DNA from: Diacronema lutheri
Lineage: Eukaryota > Haptophyta > Pavlovophyceae > Pavlovales > Pavlovaceae
Length of the DNA: 64,000 bases
NCBI GenBank assembly: GCA_019448385.1
Contig: JAGTXO010000039.1
Location: 62,001-126,000 of the forward strand
Reading direction: 5' to 3'
Shown here: positions 29,673-39,868 of the stretch, piece after piece
Layout: the number at the start of each line of letters is the position of its first letter
Position numbering within the stretch: position 1 is the first letter of the stretch
The notes under the pieces: model-generated
What the model was told of the DNA's origin: nothing
Seen by the model: the letters and a program-made list of their open reading frames with translations, nothing else
Databases searched by the model: none
Program-made: the position numbers and the translations under genes

Positions 29673-32600
29673 CTACTTGGCGCGCGCGACCGCGGCTCGT
29701 CGCGGCCGCTTGCTCGCGGCCGCTCCGGTCGCGCCCTCGCCGCCGGTGCCGACAGACGCCGCGCGCTTGACGCCGTGTGCGACAGCCGCCCGGACAGCCG
29801 CGGCTTTGACCGCGTCGCGCAGCAACGGCGCGTCGGTCCGCTCACGTCGCGCGTTGTCGGCGGCGCCGCTCGGCGCGCCGGCCGACCCGGCGCCGCGCGC
29901 GCGCAGCGCGATCGCGCGCAGCAGCCCGCCGCCGCCGCGCGCATCGTCCGCCGCGCCGGCCACGGTGCCGGCGCCGTCCTCGCGCGCGAAGGACGAGGCC
30001 TCGGCGCGCGCCGCGCCGCTCCGCGGGAGGAGCACCGCGTCAAAGTCGTTACAAAAGTCGTTATGAAGCGTTGCGCCCCTCGCAAGGCCGCTCGAGCCGA
30101 GCGAGCGCGCGCGCGTCGGGCCCGCGCCGCCGCCGCCGCTCGCGGCGCGCGCGGCGCCGAGTTTGCGCGCCGCGGCGAGCGCGCTCGCGCGCATCGCCGG
30201 GTCGTGGAACTCGACGCGCCCACCGCCGTGCCCGTTCTGCTGCGATCTCGCCATCGCCGCGTCGTCCGCGCCGTCGTCGTCGCCACCGCCGCCACCGCCG
30301 CCACCGCCGCCGCCGCCGCCGCCATCGGCCGAGGCCGCCGCGTGACCGCCGCGCGCGCCGCCCCACCGATCCACGATGGAGGCGTCCACGATGGAGGCGA
30401 GCTTGCGCGCGCCGGACCCGTGCATCACGCCGGACGCGTGCATCACGCCGCTCCCGCCGCTCGTCGCGCCGCTCGCCGCGCGCGACGGCGCGCGCGCGCG
30501 CGAGGCCGCCGCTGCCGCTGCCGCCATCACGCGCGCGCGGCTCGCATCGGCGCCGCGCGTGGCGGCGAGGACTGCGGCGAGCTCGTCCTGCGTGCCGCAC
30601 AGTTCGCCGAGGCCGTCGGCGGCCGGCAAGCTGTCGGCGTCGGCGAGCGCCTCCGCCGCGCGCCGCGCACCACGCGCCTGCGGTGAGCTCGCGCCGGCGT
30701 CGCCGCCGTCGCCGGCGTCGCCGTCGTCACGCCGCGCCGCGACCTCGCCGACGTCGCTCGTGCGCGCGACGGCGGCCATGGACGGCGAGAACGCGGGCGG
30801 CGAGCTGGCTGCTGCTGGCGCGGCGACGCACGCATCCCGGCCCGCAGCAGCGTCGCGCTCGGGGTGCAGCGAGCCAGGCGCGGCGTTGGCGCATGCGGGG
30901 TGTGCGACCGGCGCGTGATATGCCGCAGCAGGGACGGCGATGGCCGTTACGCTGGCCGTTACGCTGGCCGTTACGGCCGCGCCGGGTGCGCGGCCGTCCA
31001 CTGCCTGCCTGCTCGCCTCGGCATCCGGCGCGTGCACGCCGTGCACGCCGCGCGCATCCGGCCCGTCGGGCGCGTGCGCGCGCGCGCCGTCTGCGCATGG
31101 CGGCGCGAACGCAAAGCAGCTCACGTCACCGTCCAGCAGGCCGCCGCCCGCAGCGCGCGCCTCCCACGGGCAGGGCGAGCGCGGGCCGCGCTCGAGCGAG
31201 CGCTCGCAGGCAGCGGCCGCCGCCGCGCCGCCGCCGCTCGGCGCGCGCTCGCGCACGAGCGCGCCGGACGCTCCCGCGCCGCCCGGCCACGCGGCCGACG
31301 AGCCGTGCGCCCCAAAGAGCCGCTCGCCGTGCGCGAGGGGGCGGGGCGTCGTCGTGAGGTATGGGCCCTCGGGCAGGCGCGTCCCGGCCTCGGCGCATGC
31401 GACGAGCCAGCGGCTGGAAACGACCGGCTTCTTGAGCTCGGCCGCCTTGCCGCACTTGGCGCCGTGCAGAAACTCGCTGACGAGGTGCGTGCACGTGCGG
31501 CCGAAGGCGTCATGCACGCGCGCGCCTGCGTCCCGCGAGAAGATAAGGGAGGCGAGGAGCGGCCGCGCGCGGCGATTGCCGCGCGCGCGGCCAAGGCGCG
31601 GGGCCCGCGCTACGGTGAGCCGACGCCGCGCCCACGCGCGCGGCAACGCGGGCCGACGCGGCTCGCGGGCCGACGCGGCTCGCGCGAGCGGCGCGTCTGG
31701 CGAGCGCATGCAGGGGCAGGCACAGAACGAACGCCTCGCGCGAAGGCCCCGTGCGCGCGCGCGCCGGGGCCAGCGCGTGCGAGCCGGCACACGGCAACGC
31801 GGCGCACCGAGCAGACTGGCGAGTCGGCAGACCCGTTGGCGCTGCGCCGCGTCAGCGTAATTCGAAGTTGAGAATGTGAGAGTCCGGAAGGCTTCGAGGC
31901 CGCATGCGGCAAGGGGCGTGTAGAGCACGTCCTGGGGGTGCGCCGTAACGTATTCGCGGCGGCGAGGGGCGCGCGCGCGCGCGCGGGGGCGTCAGCGGCA
32001 CACATGGTGCGCGCACGTCGCACGAACGGCGAGCAGCGCCGCCTCCGCCCGGCAGGACGCGTGCACGGCCGGCGCGCGTCGGCGGCGCGCACGCGCGGCC
32101 ACGGCGACGCCGCGGCGGCGCGCGCATCAGCGGCGCCATCCGCACGCACTGATGCCCTGGGGCGCCATCGCGCATGCACACCATCTTTCTCCCAGGGCAT
32201 CAGTGCACTCCCACACGCACGGGCACCGCGCATGCGTCCGTCCCGCCCGTTCGCCTCGCGCGAGAACCACGCGCCGTCCGCACCGCCTGTCCGGACGGGC
32301 CGTCCGCACCGCCTATCCGGGCGGGCCATCCGCACCGCCTGTCCGGGCGGGCGTGCCGTGACGCGCACCTTTGTCGGGTCGATGTCCAGCCCACTCGCAT
32401 CGACGTCGCCGATCCAATCGGGCGTGACGACGTCGGCCTCGATGCCGAGCGCGCGCGCGGACCAGACGAGCTCCGTCGCCGCATCAAACGACGCCTTGCC
32501 ATGGTTGGCGAGTATGCGCAGCCTCGAGATGCCTGGCTGGCCAGAGCACGCGCTCCACGCCGCACGGTCATGCTCGGCGTCGCTCTCGTCAAAGTGCACG

Positions 32601-33999
32601 GTCGCGCCGAGCCGCTCGAGCGCGCCCACCAGCTCGGTGCGCTTGTCGCTCGCCGGTCCTGGCCACGCGCTCCCTCCACCGGTCAGAATGAGCGCCTGTC
32701 CGCGCAGAGGCTGCGCGCATCGCGCGCCGTCGGCAGCGCCGCCGTCGTCGCCGCGTGCGGCGCGGCCGCCCCGTGCGCCCGGCAGCACGGTGGACAGCAC
32801 GGTGGACATCACGTCCTCTGTGCCGAGCGGCGGCGCGTGCGCATCAAGCGCGGCGCCGCGCGCGTCGCGCTCGGACACGACCGGCGCGCGCCGGCGCGCG
32901 TGGCCCCCGCGCTCCGCGCTCCGCGCGTCGGACGCGCCGTGCAGCGTCGCCGTGTCCGGGAGGAGAAGCGTCACTGGGTCCGGGAGGAGGAAGAGCTCGG
33001 AGCGCACAGGCAGCGCGTGCGGCGGTGCGTCGCCCACGGCGCCGAGCAGCGCGCACTCAGCTGAGGCGCGCGCCTGCTCGGCGTCCACCGCGCCCACATC
33101 GCGCTCGCCGCCACCGCCACCGCCGCCGCCGCGCGTGGGGCGGTTTGTGCGCGCGTTCTCCTTGTCGACCACGCGCGCTTCGGCGCCGACCACGCAGCCC
33201 GCCGTCACGGCCGAGCGCGCTGCCAGCTGCCGCACCGGCCCTCGCCATGCGCGCTCGCCATCGGCCGGCGCGAGCGCTCGCGCGCGCGCGCACGCGCGCA
33301 ACCAGCCCATCGTCACTGCGCGCGCCGCCTGAGTGTCCGAAGTGCGCGCTTCATCGCGCAGCGCGTCGAGCATGGCGCGCTCGGCGGGCGTGAGGTGCGC
33401 ACAGCCGACCACCGCATGCGTCACGTCGTGCTGCAAGTTTGGGTAGCGCGTGCCGCCGCCCGCGCGCAAGATCCGCACCGCCTCGTGCCGCTCGGCGTCC
33501 GTCACGCCGACGAGCAGCGCGGCGCACGTGTCGAGGAAGAAGGCGCCGGCGGACGAGCACGCGTGCAGCTCAGCGTCGGAGCACGGCGGCTCGTCCGGCG
33601 CGTCGCGCGATCCCTCGCCGGTGCTGCGCGCCTCGCCCGCCTCGCCGCGCGCGGCGCCGGGCGCGCCGCACGCGCTTGCCGCGCGCGGCTGCGGCACCGC
33701 GCGCGCATGCGCGGTAGCGTTCGGTTCTGCGCTGCGGCGGCCGCTGCCTCCGCTCGTGGCGCGCGCGAGGCTCGTGGCGCGCTGCGGCGGCGGCTGCTGC
33801 ACCGCCAGCTGCTCCACCGCCGTATGTTCGGCTATCGCCGCGCCGCCCGCGCCCGTGCGCTCTCGCGCGGCCGCACCCGCGGCCGCGGCCGCGGCCTCCT
33901 CCGCGCCGCCATCGCATCGGCCGCCCGTCGCGCGCGTGGCAAATATGGGCTGATCGCACGACCCTCTGCCGTGGTCGAACATCGGCGCGGCGGCGCGTG

Positions 34000-34030
<31 letters not shown>

Positions 34031-34981
34031 ACCCGCGCCGCGTAGCAGCGCCACCGTCCCAGACGGCTCGGCGCCAAGCGCTGCGCTGCCGACCGTCGTA
34101 CGCGCCGTGTCGCCCCTCGCCGGCCGTGCGGGACAGCCGGCCGCGCGCTCGCGCGCCGGCTGCCGCGGCTGATCGCCGGCGGGCGGCTGCGGCGGAACAC
34201 CCGCCGGCGCCGCCGGCGCCGATGCGCCGCTCTCGTCGCGCAGCCCCGCCGCTATGCGGCGAGGCGCGTGCTGCGCCTGCGCGCGCGCTGGAAGAGCGAA
34301 CGACGGTGCCGGCCGCTGCGCGCAGGCGGGCGGCTGCGGCCGGTCCAAGCGCGCAGGTGCGACGGCGGCACGCGGCGCATCGCGCCGCTGCGCGCGCCCA
34401 TCCGGCCCGTCGGCCGGCGCGAAAGGCCCCTCGGGCAGCCAGTGGCCCTCGCGCATGCATGCGTGCGCCCACTCTTCGCTCACGACGAGCACGCGCGCAA
34501 ACTCGGCGCTGGTGTGCACGGCGCGCAGTTTGGCCGAATCGGTGCCGTCGGAGATGAGGTGCGTGACCGATGCGTCGAGCGTGCCGCTCACGCGCGCGCC
34601 ATGCCGCTCCAGCAGTGCGTGCAGCTCGGCGCGCCTCGCGGGCAAGCGGAACGCTGCGCCGGTGGTCGTCGCGCATACGCCCGCGAAGACGGGCAGGAGG
34701 AAGGGCCCGACGGGCACGAGCGCGCACGCGCGCGCGCACGCGTGGAGCCACTCGGTCGTCACGATGTGCCGCTGGTTCACGCGCGCCACGTCGTACTTGG
34801 CCGAGCCGACCGCGTTTGCGATCAGGTGCGTCGTCGCCGTCGTAAAGTTGCCGCTAAACTCCGCGCCAAGCTGCATGGCGAGGCGATGCATCTCGTCCCG
34901 GTCGGCCGCGGACAAGCCTGTGGTCGTCACCATCACGCAGGCCGTGCTCGGACATCCCCGCGGCCTCGTCTCCTCAGACAT
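29673..34981 (-). CDS. TopBP1/Dpb11-like multi-BRCT protein
   Basis: Exons 34981-32369, 31931-31808 and 31525-29673 give 1529 aa; introns of 437 and 282 bp are GT-AG. BRCT domains: two in tandem near the N-terminus ('VMVTTTGLSAADRDEMHRLA', 'GNFTTATTHLIANAVGSAKY', then 'VSEEWAHACMREGHWLPEG'), one in the middle ('FFLDTCAALLVGVTDAE'), one at the end of exon 1 ('QALILTGGG' to 'DVVTPDWIGDVD'), and one split over exons 2 and 3 ('CTHLVSEFLHGAKCGKAAEL'). Long disordered linkers separate them. The tail ends with a nuclear-signal-like 'SKRPRR'. The paired N-terminal BRCTs match TopBP1/Dpb11, scaffolds for replication start and ATR checkpoint signalling. It is divergent from the SDR gene (97 bp). Confidence 0.8.
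31932..32368 (-). repeat. Repeats inside TopBP1-like intron 1
   Basis: A 26-bp unit ('ccgcaccgcctgtccgg' plus flank) occurs three times at about 32278-32353. A perfect 16-bp inverted repeat lies at 32146-32161 and 32191-32206 ('gcactgatgccctggg' and its complement) with a 29-base loop. Confidence 0.8.
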
Positions 34982-35078
34982 GCCCGTGCGTCGCCGTTCC
35001 CCCACCGCCGCCCACCCCCGTCGTGCCGCACCGGTGGCCCTCCCTCCCCTCCGGCCCTGTTTGCCACACAGTCGCAGC
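34982..35078. promoter_or_regulatory. Bidirectional promoter, TopBP1-like / SDR
   Basis: 97 bp between start codons; pyrimidine-rich ('cctcccctccggccctgttt' near 35043). No TATA box seen. Confidence 0.4.
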
Positions 35079-36266
35079 ATGGTGACCTCGCACAGAGGAC
35101 GGGCGACACGAGTCGCGCTCGGCTTGGCGCTGGTCGCGCTCGTGGCGGCGGTGGGTTTTCGCGCGGCGCCGGCGCGCGAGGCGTTCGACGCGTGGACGCT
35201 GTCGGGCACGAGCACGCCCGCGCTGCTCGCGCGCGCCCTCGTCGTGCGCACCCGCAACGCGGCGCGCATGCGCGAGTATGCGGCCGCGCTGCAGCGCGGC
35301 AAGCCACTCGCGGGTGTGCGCGTGCTCGTGACGGGCGCGACGTCGGGCCTCGGCCTCGGCATCGCCGGTCAGCTTGCGCTCGCGGGTGCGCACCTCGTCT
35401 GCCCGCACCGCCGCCCGATGGCCGCGGGCGAGCTCGCAGCGGCGATCGCGCGGAGCGCGAACGACGCGCTGCGCGAGTTTGACGGCAAATCGGGCGACGC
35501 CGCGGACGCCGAGCGCACCGCGCCGTTGAGCGCGCAAGAGGTGGACGTGCTCGGCGTGCCGGGCTTTGACCTCTCGAGCTTTGGCGCGATCGAGCGCACC
35601 GCCGCCGAGCTCGCGCGCGCCGGTGTGCATGTCTCGGCGATCGTGAACAACGCGGGGCTCGTGAGCGTCAGCGGCGCGGCGACCGAGCAGGGCTTCGAGC
35701 AAACGTTTGGCGTCAACTTTGTAGGCACGGCGTACTGGACGCAATTGCTGCGGCAGCACGCCGTGATCGGCCGTGGCGCGCGCGTCATCATGGTCGGCTC
35801 GGAGGAGCACCGGCAGCATGCGCTCGAGCCGGACGCCGCGGAGCCGCTCGGCGCGCCCACGCGCGCGTCGTGGGCCAACGCGATGGCGCGCTACGGCCGG
35901 TCAAAGTTGCTGCTGTGCGCGTACGCGCACGAGCTGGGCCGCAGGTGGCGCGCCGACGAGATTGCCGTGTACGACGCCTGCCCGGGCCCTGTCGCGTCGG
36001 ACATTGCGCGCGACGCGCCGGCGCCCGTCGCCCTCGCGCTCGCGGCCGTGTTGCGCTGGACCTTCCCGTCGGCAGCCGAGGCGGCGCTGCCCGTCATCGC
36101 ACTCGCCGTCGACGACGCCTTCGCCTTTGGCGCTCGCGCGCCCGTGCACCACCACATGAGCGAGCCGCGACAAGCGGGTGGCAACGCCTCTGATGAATTG
36201 CTCGGCGCGTGGGTGTGGGCGCGCGCGCAGGAGCTCATCGCGGCGCGGCGGCCCGCCGTGGTGTGA
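35079..36266 (+). CDS. Membrane-anchored short-chain dehydrogenase/reductase
   Basis: Intronless, 395 aa. The N-terminal hydrophobic segment ('VALGLALVALVAAVGF') acts as a signal anchor. The Rossmann fold follows: cofactor loop 'VTGATSGLGLGIAG', 'NNAG' (about 35646), catalytic serine in 'IMVGSEEH', and the Tyr-Lys pair in 'ARYGRSKLL'. 'CPGPVASDIAR' after it matches the retinol-dehydrogenase/WWOX-like SDR group. All catalytic residues are present, so an NAD(P)-dependent oxidoreductase of a lipid or retinoid-like substrate is likely; the substrate is unknown. It is divergent from the multi-BRCT gene. Confidence 0.85.
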   Translation: MVTSHRGRATRVALGLALVALVAAVGFRAAPAREAFDAWTLSGTSTPALLARALVVRTRNAARMREYAAALQRGKPLAGVRVLVTGATSGLGLGIAGQLALAGAHLVCPHRRPMAAGELAAAIARSANDALREFDGKSGDAADAERTAPLSAQEVDVLGVPGFDLSSFGAIERTAAELARAGVHVSAIVNNAGLVSVSGAATEQGFEQTFGVNFVGTAYWTQLLRQHAVIGRGARVIMVGSEEHRQHALEPDAAEPLGAPTRASWANAMARYGRSKLLLCAYAHELGRRWRADEIAVYDACPGPVASDIARDAPAPVALALAAVLRWTFPSAAEAALPVIALAVDDAFAFGARAPVHHHMSEPRQAGGNASDELLGAWVWARAQELIAARRPAVV

Positions 36267-36360
36267 TGGCGTTATGGGCGGCAGCCACTCGCGAGGTCGA
36301 TGATCTTCCATGCGTGCAGAATCAAGAGCGACGGCAGAGGCGCTCTCCTATTGTTCCAAA

Positions 36361-36424
36361 GAAAACTGTGGTGAGTGATGTAAGCATGCAGCGAAAACTG
36401 TGGTGAGTGATGTAAGCATGCAGC
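36361..36424 (+). repeat. Exact tandem 32-bp duplication
   Basis: 'gaaaactgtggtgagtgatg' and the next 12 bases repeat exactly at 36361-36392 and 36393-36424, just past the stop side of the ABC gene. It lies in its 3' untranslated region. Confidence 0.95.
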
Positions 36425-36429
36425 GGTTT

Positions 36430-38367
36430 TCACACCGCATGCTCCACGTCGCCGTCAGCGTCGCGCGCGTGCTCGCCCTCGCGCCCATCGTCGACAAGCT
36501 CGAGCTCGACGGTCGCGACGCGCGCGGCCTGCCGTGCATCGTGCGTTACCCACACGGCGACGACGCCGGTCGCGACGACGCGCAGCACGGCCGCCTCGAC
36601 GCGCGCGGCGGCCTCTGGGTCGCACGCGGCCGTCGGCTCGTCGAGCAGCAGCACGCTAGGCTTGAGCGCAAGCGCGAGCGCGAGCATCGCGCGGTGCCGC
36701 TCGCCACCGGACAGCGTGTTCCACGCGCTGTCGACGTGCGAAGAGGTGAGGCCGACCGATGCGGCAATCGCGAGCGCGCGCGCGCGCAGTGCGTCCGTGG
36801 CAGGTGGGCGCTCGGCGGCGCACGCGCCGGTCGCGCGCGCGCCGAACGCGGCCACCTCGGCCAGCAGCTCTGCGGGCGTGCCGGAGAGCGGAGGGATGTT
36901 CTGCGGCACGAACGCGAGCGCCGAGCGCCAGCGCGGCGTGCTCACCGTCGAGAGCCGCCGTTCGGCGCTCGACCAGCCGCCCGCCGAGTCGCGCGAGCCG
37001 AGCGCGACGTCGCCCGCGCGCAGCCGGTCGAGCGCCGCGAGCGCGCGGAGCAGCCGCGACTTGCCGCAGCCGGAAGGGCCGACGACCGCGAGCACGTCAC
37101 CGGGCGCGAGCTCGAGGCGCGCCGGTAGCGACATGAGGGGTGGCGGCGTGGCGCGGCGCGCGCGCTCGGCCTCGGACTGCGGGCGGCTGACCTCGACAGC
37201 AAACAGGCGGAGCGCGAGCTGCGGCGTGCCCGCCTCCGCGTCGAGGAGCGGCAGCGCATCCGACGCACTTTGCGCCAACGCGTCGGGCGCGTCGGGCACG
37301 TCGGACGCGCCAGCCGGCGGCGCCGCGGACGTGCCGCCTGGCTGGGCGAGGCGGCGGACGCGCGCGCGCATCGTCGCGTGGGCGTGCTCGTCCGCGCACG
37401 GTGCCGCCGTCGGCGCCGCGCGCTGCTGCGCCTCCCCAGCCTCGCTGGGCACGAGCGCGCGGCCGCGGCCGCGGTCGAGCGCGCACCGCCACGCGCGGTC
37501 TGCGGCACGCAGCAGCGCGCGCGCGAGCGAGACGAGGATGTCGGTGCCGCCCTCGCCGGCGCGGCGCGCGAGCACACCGTCGCGTAGCCGGTGCGCGCCC
37601 AGCTCGGCGACCGACCAGAGCGCGAGCGACGTCGACGCAAAGAGCGCCGCGGACGCGGTCAGCGCGATGAGGTAGAGAAGCGCGAGCTGGTAGCTGCACG
37701 CGGCGAGAGGCGACGCGCCGCCCAGGATCTGGCCGGTGAGCATGCCGGGCGTGCTGACGATGCCGACGACTGCGAGCTGGTTCATCGATGGCGTCAGCCC
37801 TGCGATGAAGGCAGCGCGCACCGCCGGCCGCACGGCCTCGCGCAGCGACGCGCCGAGCGCCAGCCGCAGCTCGACGACCGCGCGCCGCTCGGAGAGCTCG
37901 GTGAGGACGCGATCGAGGCCGACGATGGTGGTCGCGACGGCGTTGCCAAGGAGCATGCCGATGATCGGCACGACGAACCGCGGGTTCCACCACGGCCGCG
38001 CCGCTGAGCGCAGCACGAGCTGCAGCGCGAGCGCAAAGACGCCGACGACGCAAATGACGATCGACGCGAGCGCGTCGCGCAGCAGCCGCGGATAGGCGTA
38101 GCTGCACCGGCTCGAGACTTCCAGCGCGGCGACGAGCGCCATGAAGCCGACGTAGAGCAGCACCGGCGCGGGCGAGCTCGCCGTGAAGAGCGGTTCGAGA
38201 ATCACGTTTGCGAGAAGGCCGAGCTGGAGTGCTGCGCGGATCGCCGAGGTTGCGAGGCGCTGGGTCAGCCCAAGCTCGAGGTAGTGCGATGCGAGCAGCG
38301 GTCCAAGCAGCAGCGCGGCCGACGCGCCCACCTCCGCGCGCGTGAGCGCGACGACGGGTTCCGCCAT
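36430..38367 (-). CDS. Fused ABC transporter: FetB/STAR2 permease plus FetA/STAR1 ATPase
   Basis: Intronless, 645 aa. The first half is a UPF0014 (FetB/ALS3/STAR2) permease with about seven membrane segments and the family block 'PIIGMLLGNAVATTIVGLDR' and 'GMLTGQILGGASPLAA'. After a 130-residue polar linker comes an ABC ATPase: Walker A GPSGCGKS, Q-loop 'FVPQNIPP', signature LSGGE, Walker B 'SVLLLDEPTAACD', His switch 'VTHD'. In bacteria (FetA-FetB, iron export) and plants (STAR1-STAR2, aluminium tolerance) these are separate proteins. Here one chain holds both halves with all ATPase motifs. Transport of a metal or UDP-sugar across an internal membrane is inferred. It is divergent from GPDH. 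Confidence 0.85.
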   Translation of the reverse strand: MAEPVVALTRAEVGASAALLLGPLLASHYLELGLTQRLATSAIRAALQLGLLANVILEPLFTASSPAPVLLYVGFMALVAALEVSSRCSYAYPRLLRDALASIVICVVGVFALALQLVLRSAARPWWNPRFVVPIIGMLLGNAVATTIVGLDRVLTELSERRAVVELRLALGASLREAVRPAVRAAFIAGLTPSMNQLAVVGIVSTPGMLTGQILGGASPLAACSYQLALLYLIALTASAALFASTSLALWSVAELGAHRLRDGVLARRAGEGGTDILVSLARALLRAADRAWRCALDRGRGRALVPSEAGEAQQRAAPTAAPCADEHAHATMRARVRRLAQPGGTSAAPPAGASDVPDAPDALAQSASDALPLLDAEAGTPQLALRLFAVEVSRPQSEAERARRATPPPLMSLPARLELAPGDVLAVVGPSGCGKSRLLRALAALDRLRAGDVALGSRDSAGGWSSAERRLSTVSTPRWRSALAFVPQNIPPLSGTPAELLAEVAAFGARATGACAAERPPATDALRARALAIAASVGLTSSHVDSAWNTLSGGERHRAMLALALALKPSVLLLDEPTAACDPEAAARVEAAVLRVVATGVVAVWVTHDARQAARVATVELELVDDGREGEHARDADGDVEHAV

Positions 38368-38492
38368 CCGAGTGCTGCGACGTAGCGGCAGACGGAAGCC
38401 TTGGAGAGTGAAGACTGATGTTTAAGAATCCTCTTGGGCTCGTTTGGTTTGGAACCCGCCGTCCTGCGATGGCGGCTGGGTGTCGGCAAATA

Positions 38493-39754
38493 ATGAAGCC
38501 GCGTCGCGCATTCATCCTCGCGCTGAACGCGGCGTGCACGCTGGCGCGCGTGTCCACGCGCCCTGCCGTGCTGTCGCGCGCGGGCTCGCTCATTGCGATG
38601 ACGCGCGACCCTGGCGCAAGGGAGCGCGGCAAGTTTGTCGTGCTCGGCGGTGGCAGCTTTGGCTGCGCGATGGCGCTGCTGCTCGCGCGAAAGGGGCATC
38701 GGGTGGATCTGCTCGTGCGCAAGCCGCAGGTGTGCGACCAGATAAACGAGCAGCGGCGCAACCCGTTGCACCTCTCCGAGTTTGAGTTCCCCGCGCTCGT
38801 GCGCGCGACGACCGACCCTGCGGAGGCGTTTGCCGACGCGCAGTACATGTGCCACGCGGTGCCCGTGCAGTTCTCTCGCGCGGCGCTGACGGAGGTGAAG
38901 CCGCACATCGCACCGGACATGCCGATCCTCTCGCTCTCCAAGGGCATCGAGCAGGGCTCGCTCTCCCTCATGTGCGACCTGCTCGGCAACATTGTGGGCG
39001 ACGAGCATCCGATGGCCTTTCTCTCCGGGCCAGCGTTCGCGCGCGAGATCGCGGCCGAGCTCGCGACGGCGGTCGTGATCGCGAGCCACACGCCGGGGCT
39101 CGCAGCCGAATTTGGCGCCATCCTCTCGTCCGACGTCTTCCGCTGCTACTACACGCCGGACGTGATCGGCGTCGAGGTCGGCGGCGCGGTGAAGAATGTG
39201 ATCGCGATTGCCGCCGGCATGTGCGAGGGCCTCGGGCTCGGCACCAACGCGATGGCCGCCCTCGTCACGCGCGGGTGCAGCGAGGTGCGCGCGAGGCTGC
39301 TTGGCCGCCGACGCGCTCGCTCGTGCCCGCCGCGCGCCGCGCGTCGCCGCTCTCACGCGCCGCCGGTCGCGCGCCGCCGCGACGCCCGCGCCGCACGCAG
39401 ACGAGGCGGCTAGCGCTCGCGCTCGGCGCGTCTGCCGTCACGATCGGCGGGCTGTCGGGCGTGGGCGACACCTTCGGCACGTGCTTTGGCCCGCTCTCGC
39501 GCAATCGGCAGGTCGGCGTGCGCCTCGGGCAGGGCGAGTCGCTGCGCGAGATCCTCGCGTCGAGCAACGAGGTCGCCGAGGGCGTCGCCACGTCGCTCTC
39601 GGTCGTCGAGCTGATCAAGCAGAACGACCGCTCGTACCGGCTCGACCTTAAGTTTCCTATCCTGTTCGGAGTCGCCGAAATCTTGCAGGGGAAGCGCACG
39701 CCGCGCGAAGGCTTGCTCGCCCTCATGACGATGCCGCTGCGCATTGAGGACTGA
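38493..39754 (+). CDS. NAD-dependent glycerol-3-phosphate dehydrogenase, likely plastid
   Basis: Exons 38493-39284 and 39401-39754 (GT-AG, 116 bp) give 381 aa. The Rossmann motif is 'VLGGGSFGCAMALLL'. Other GpsA-type blocks: 'LSLSKGIEQGSL', 'FLSGPAFAREIA', 'VEVGGAVKNVIAIAAGMCEG' with the catalytic Lys, 'GLGLGTNAMAALVTRG' at the splice, and 'GVGDTFGTCFGPLSRNRQVG'. It reduces DHAP to glycerol-3-phosphate for glycerolipid synthesis. I chose the third in-frame ATG because it opens a hydrophobic signal-like stretch ('RAFILALNAACTLARV') followed by a transit-like region. An earlier ATG at 38418 is possible. Confidence 0.9.
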
Positions 39755-39868
39755 CGCTCAAATGGACGGACAGAGTGACTCGGTGTTGCTCGCACAGGCT
39801 CACAGTCAGTGTCAATGCGGCTGACGCGAACGACAGACCCAAAATGCGCAAGAGTCTCACTCAGAGAC

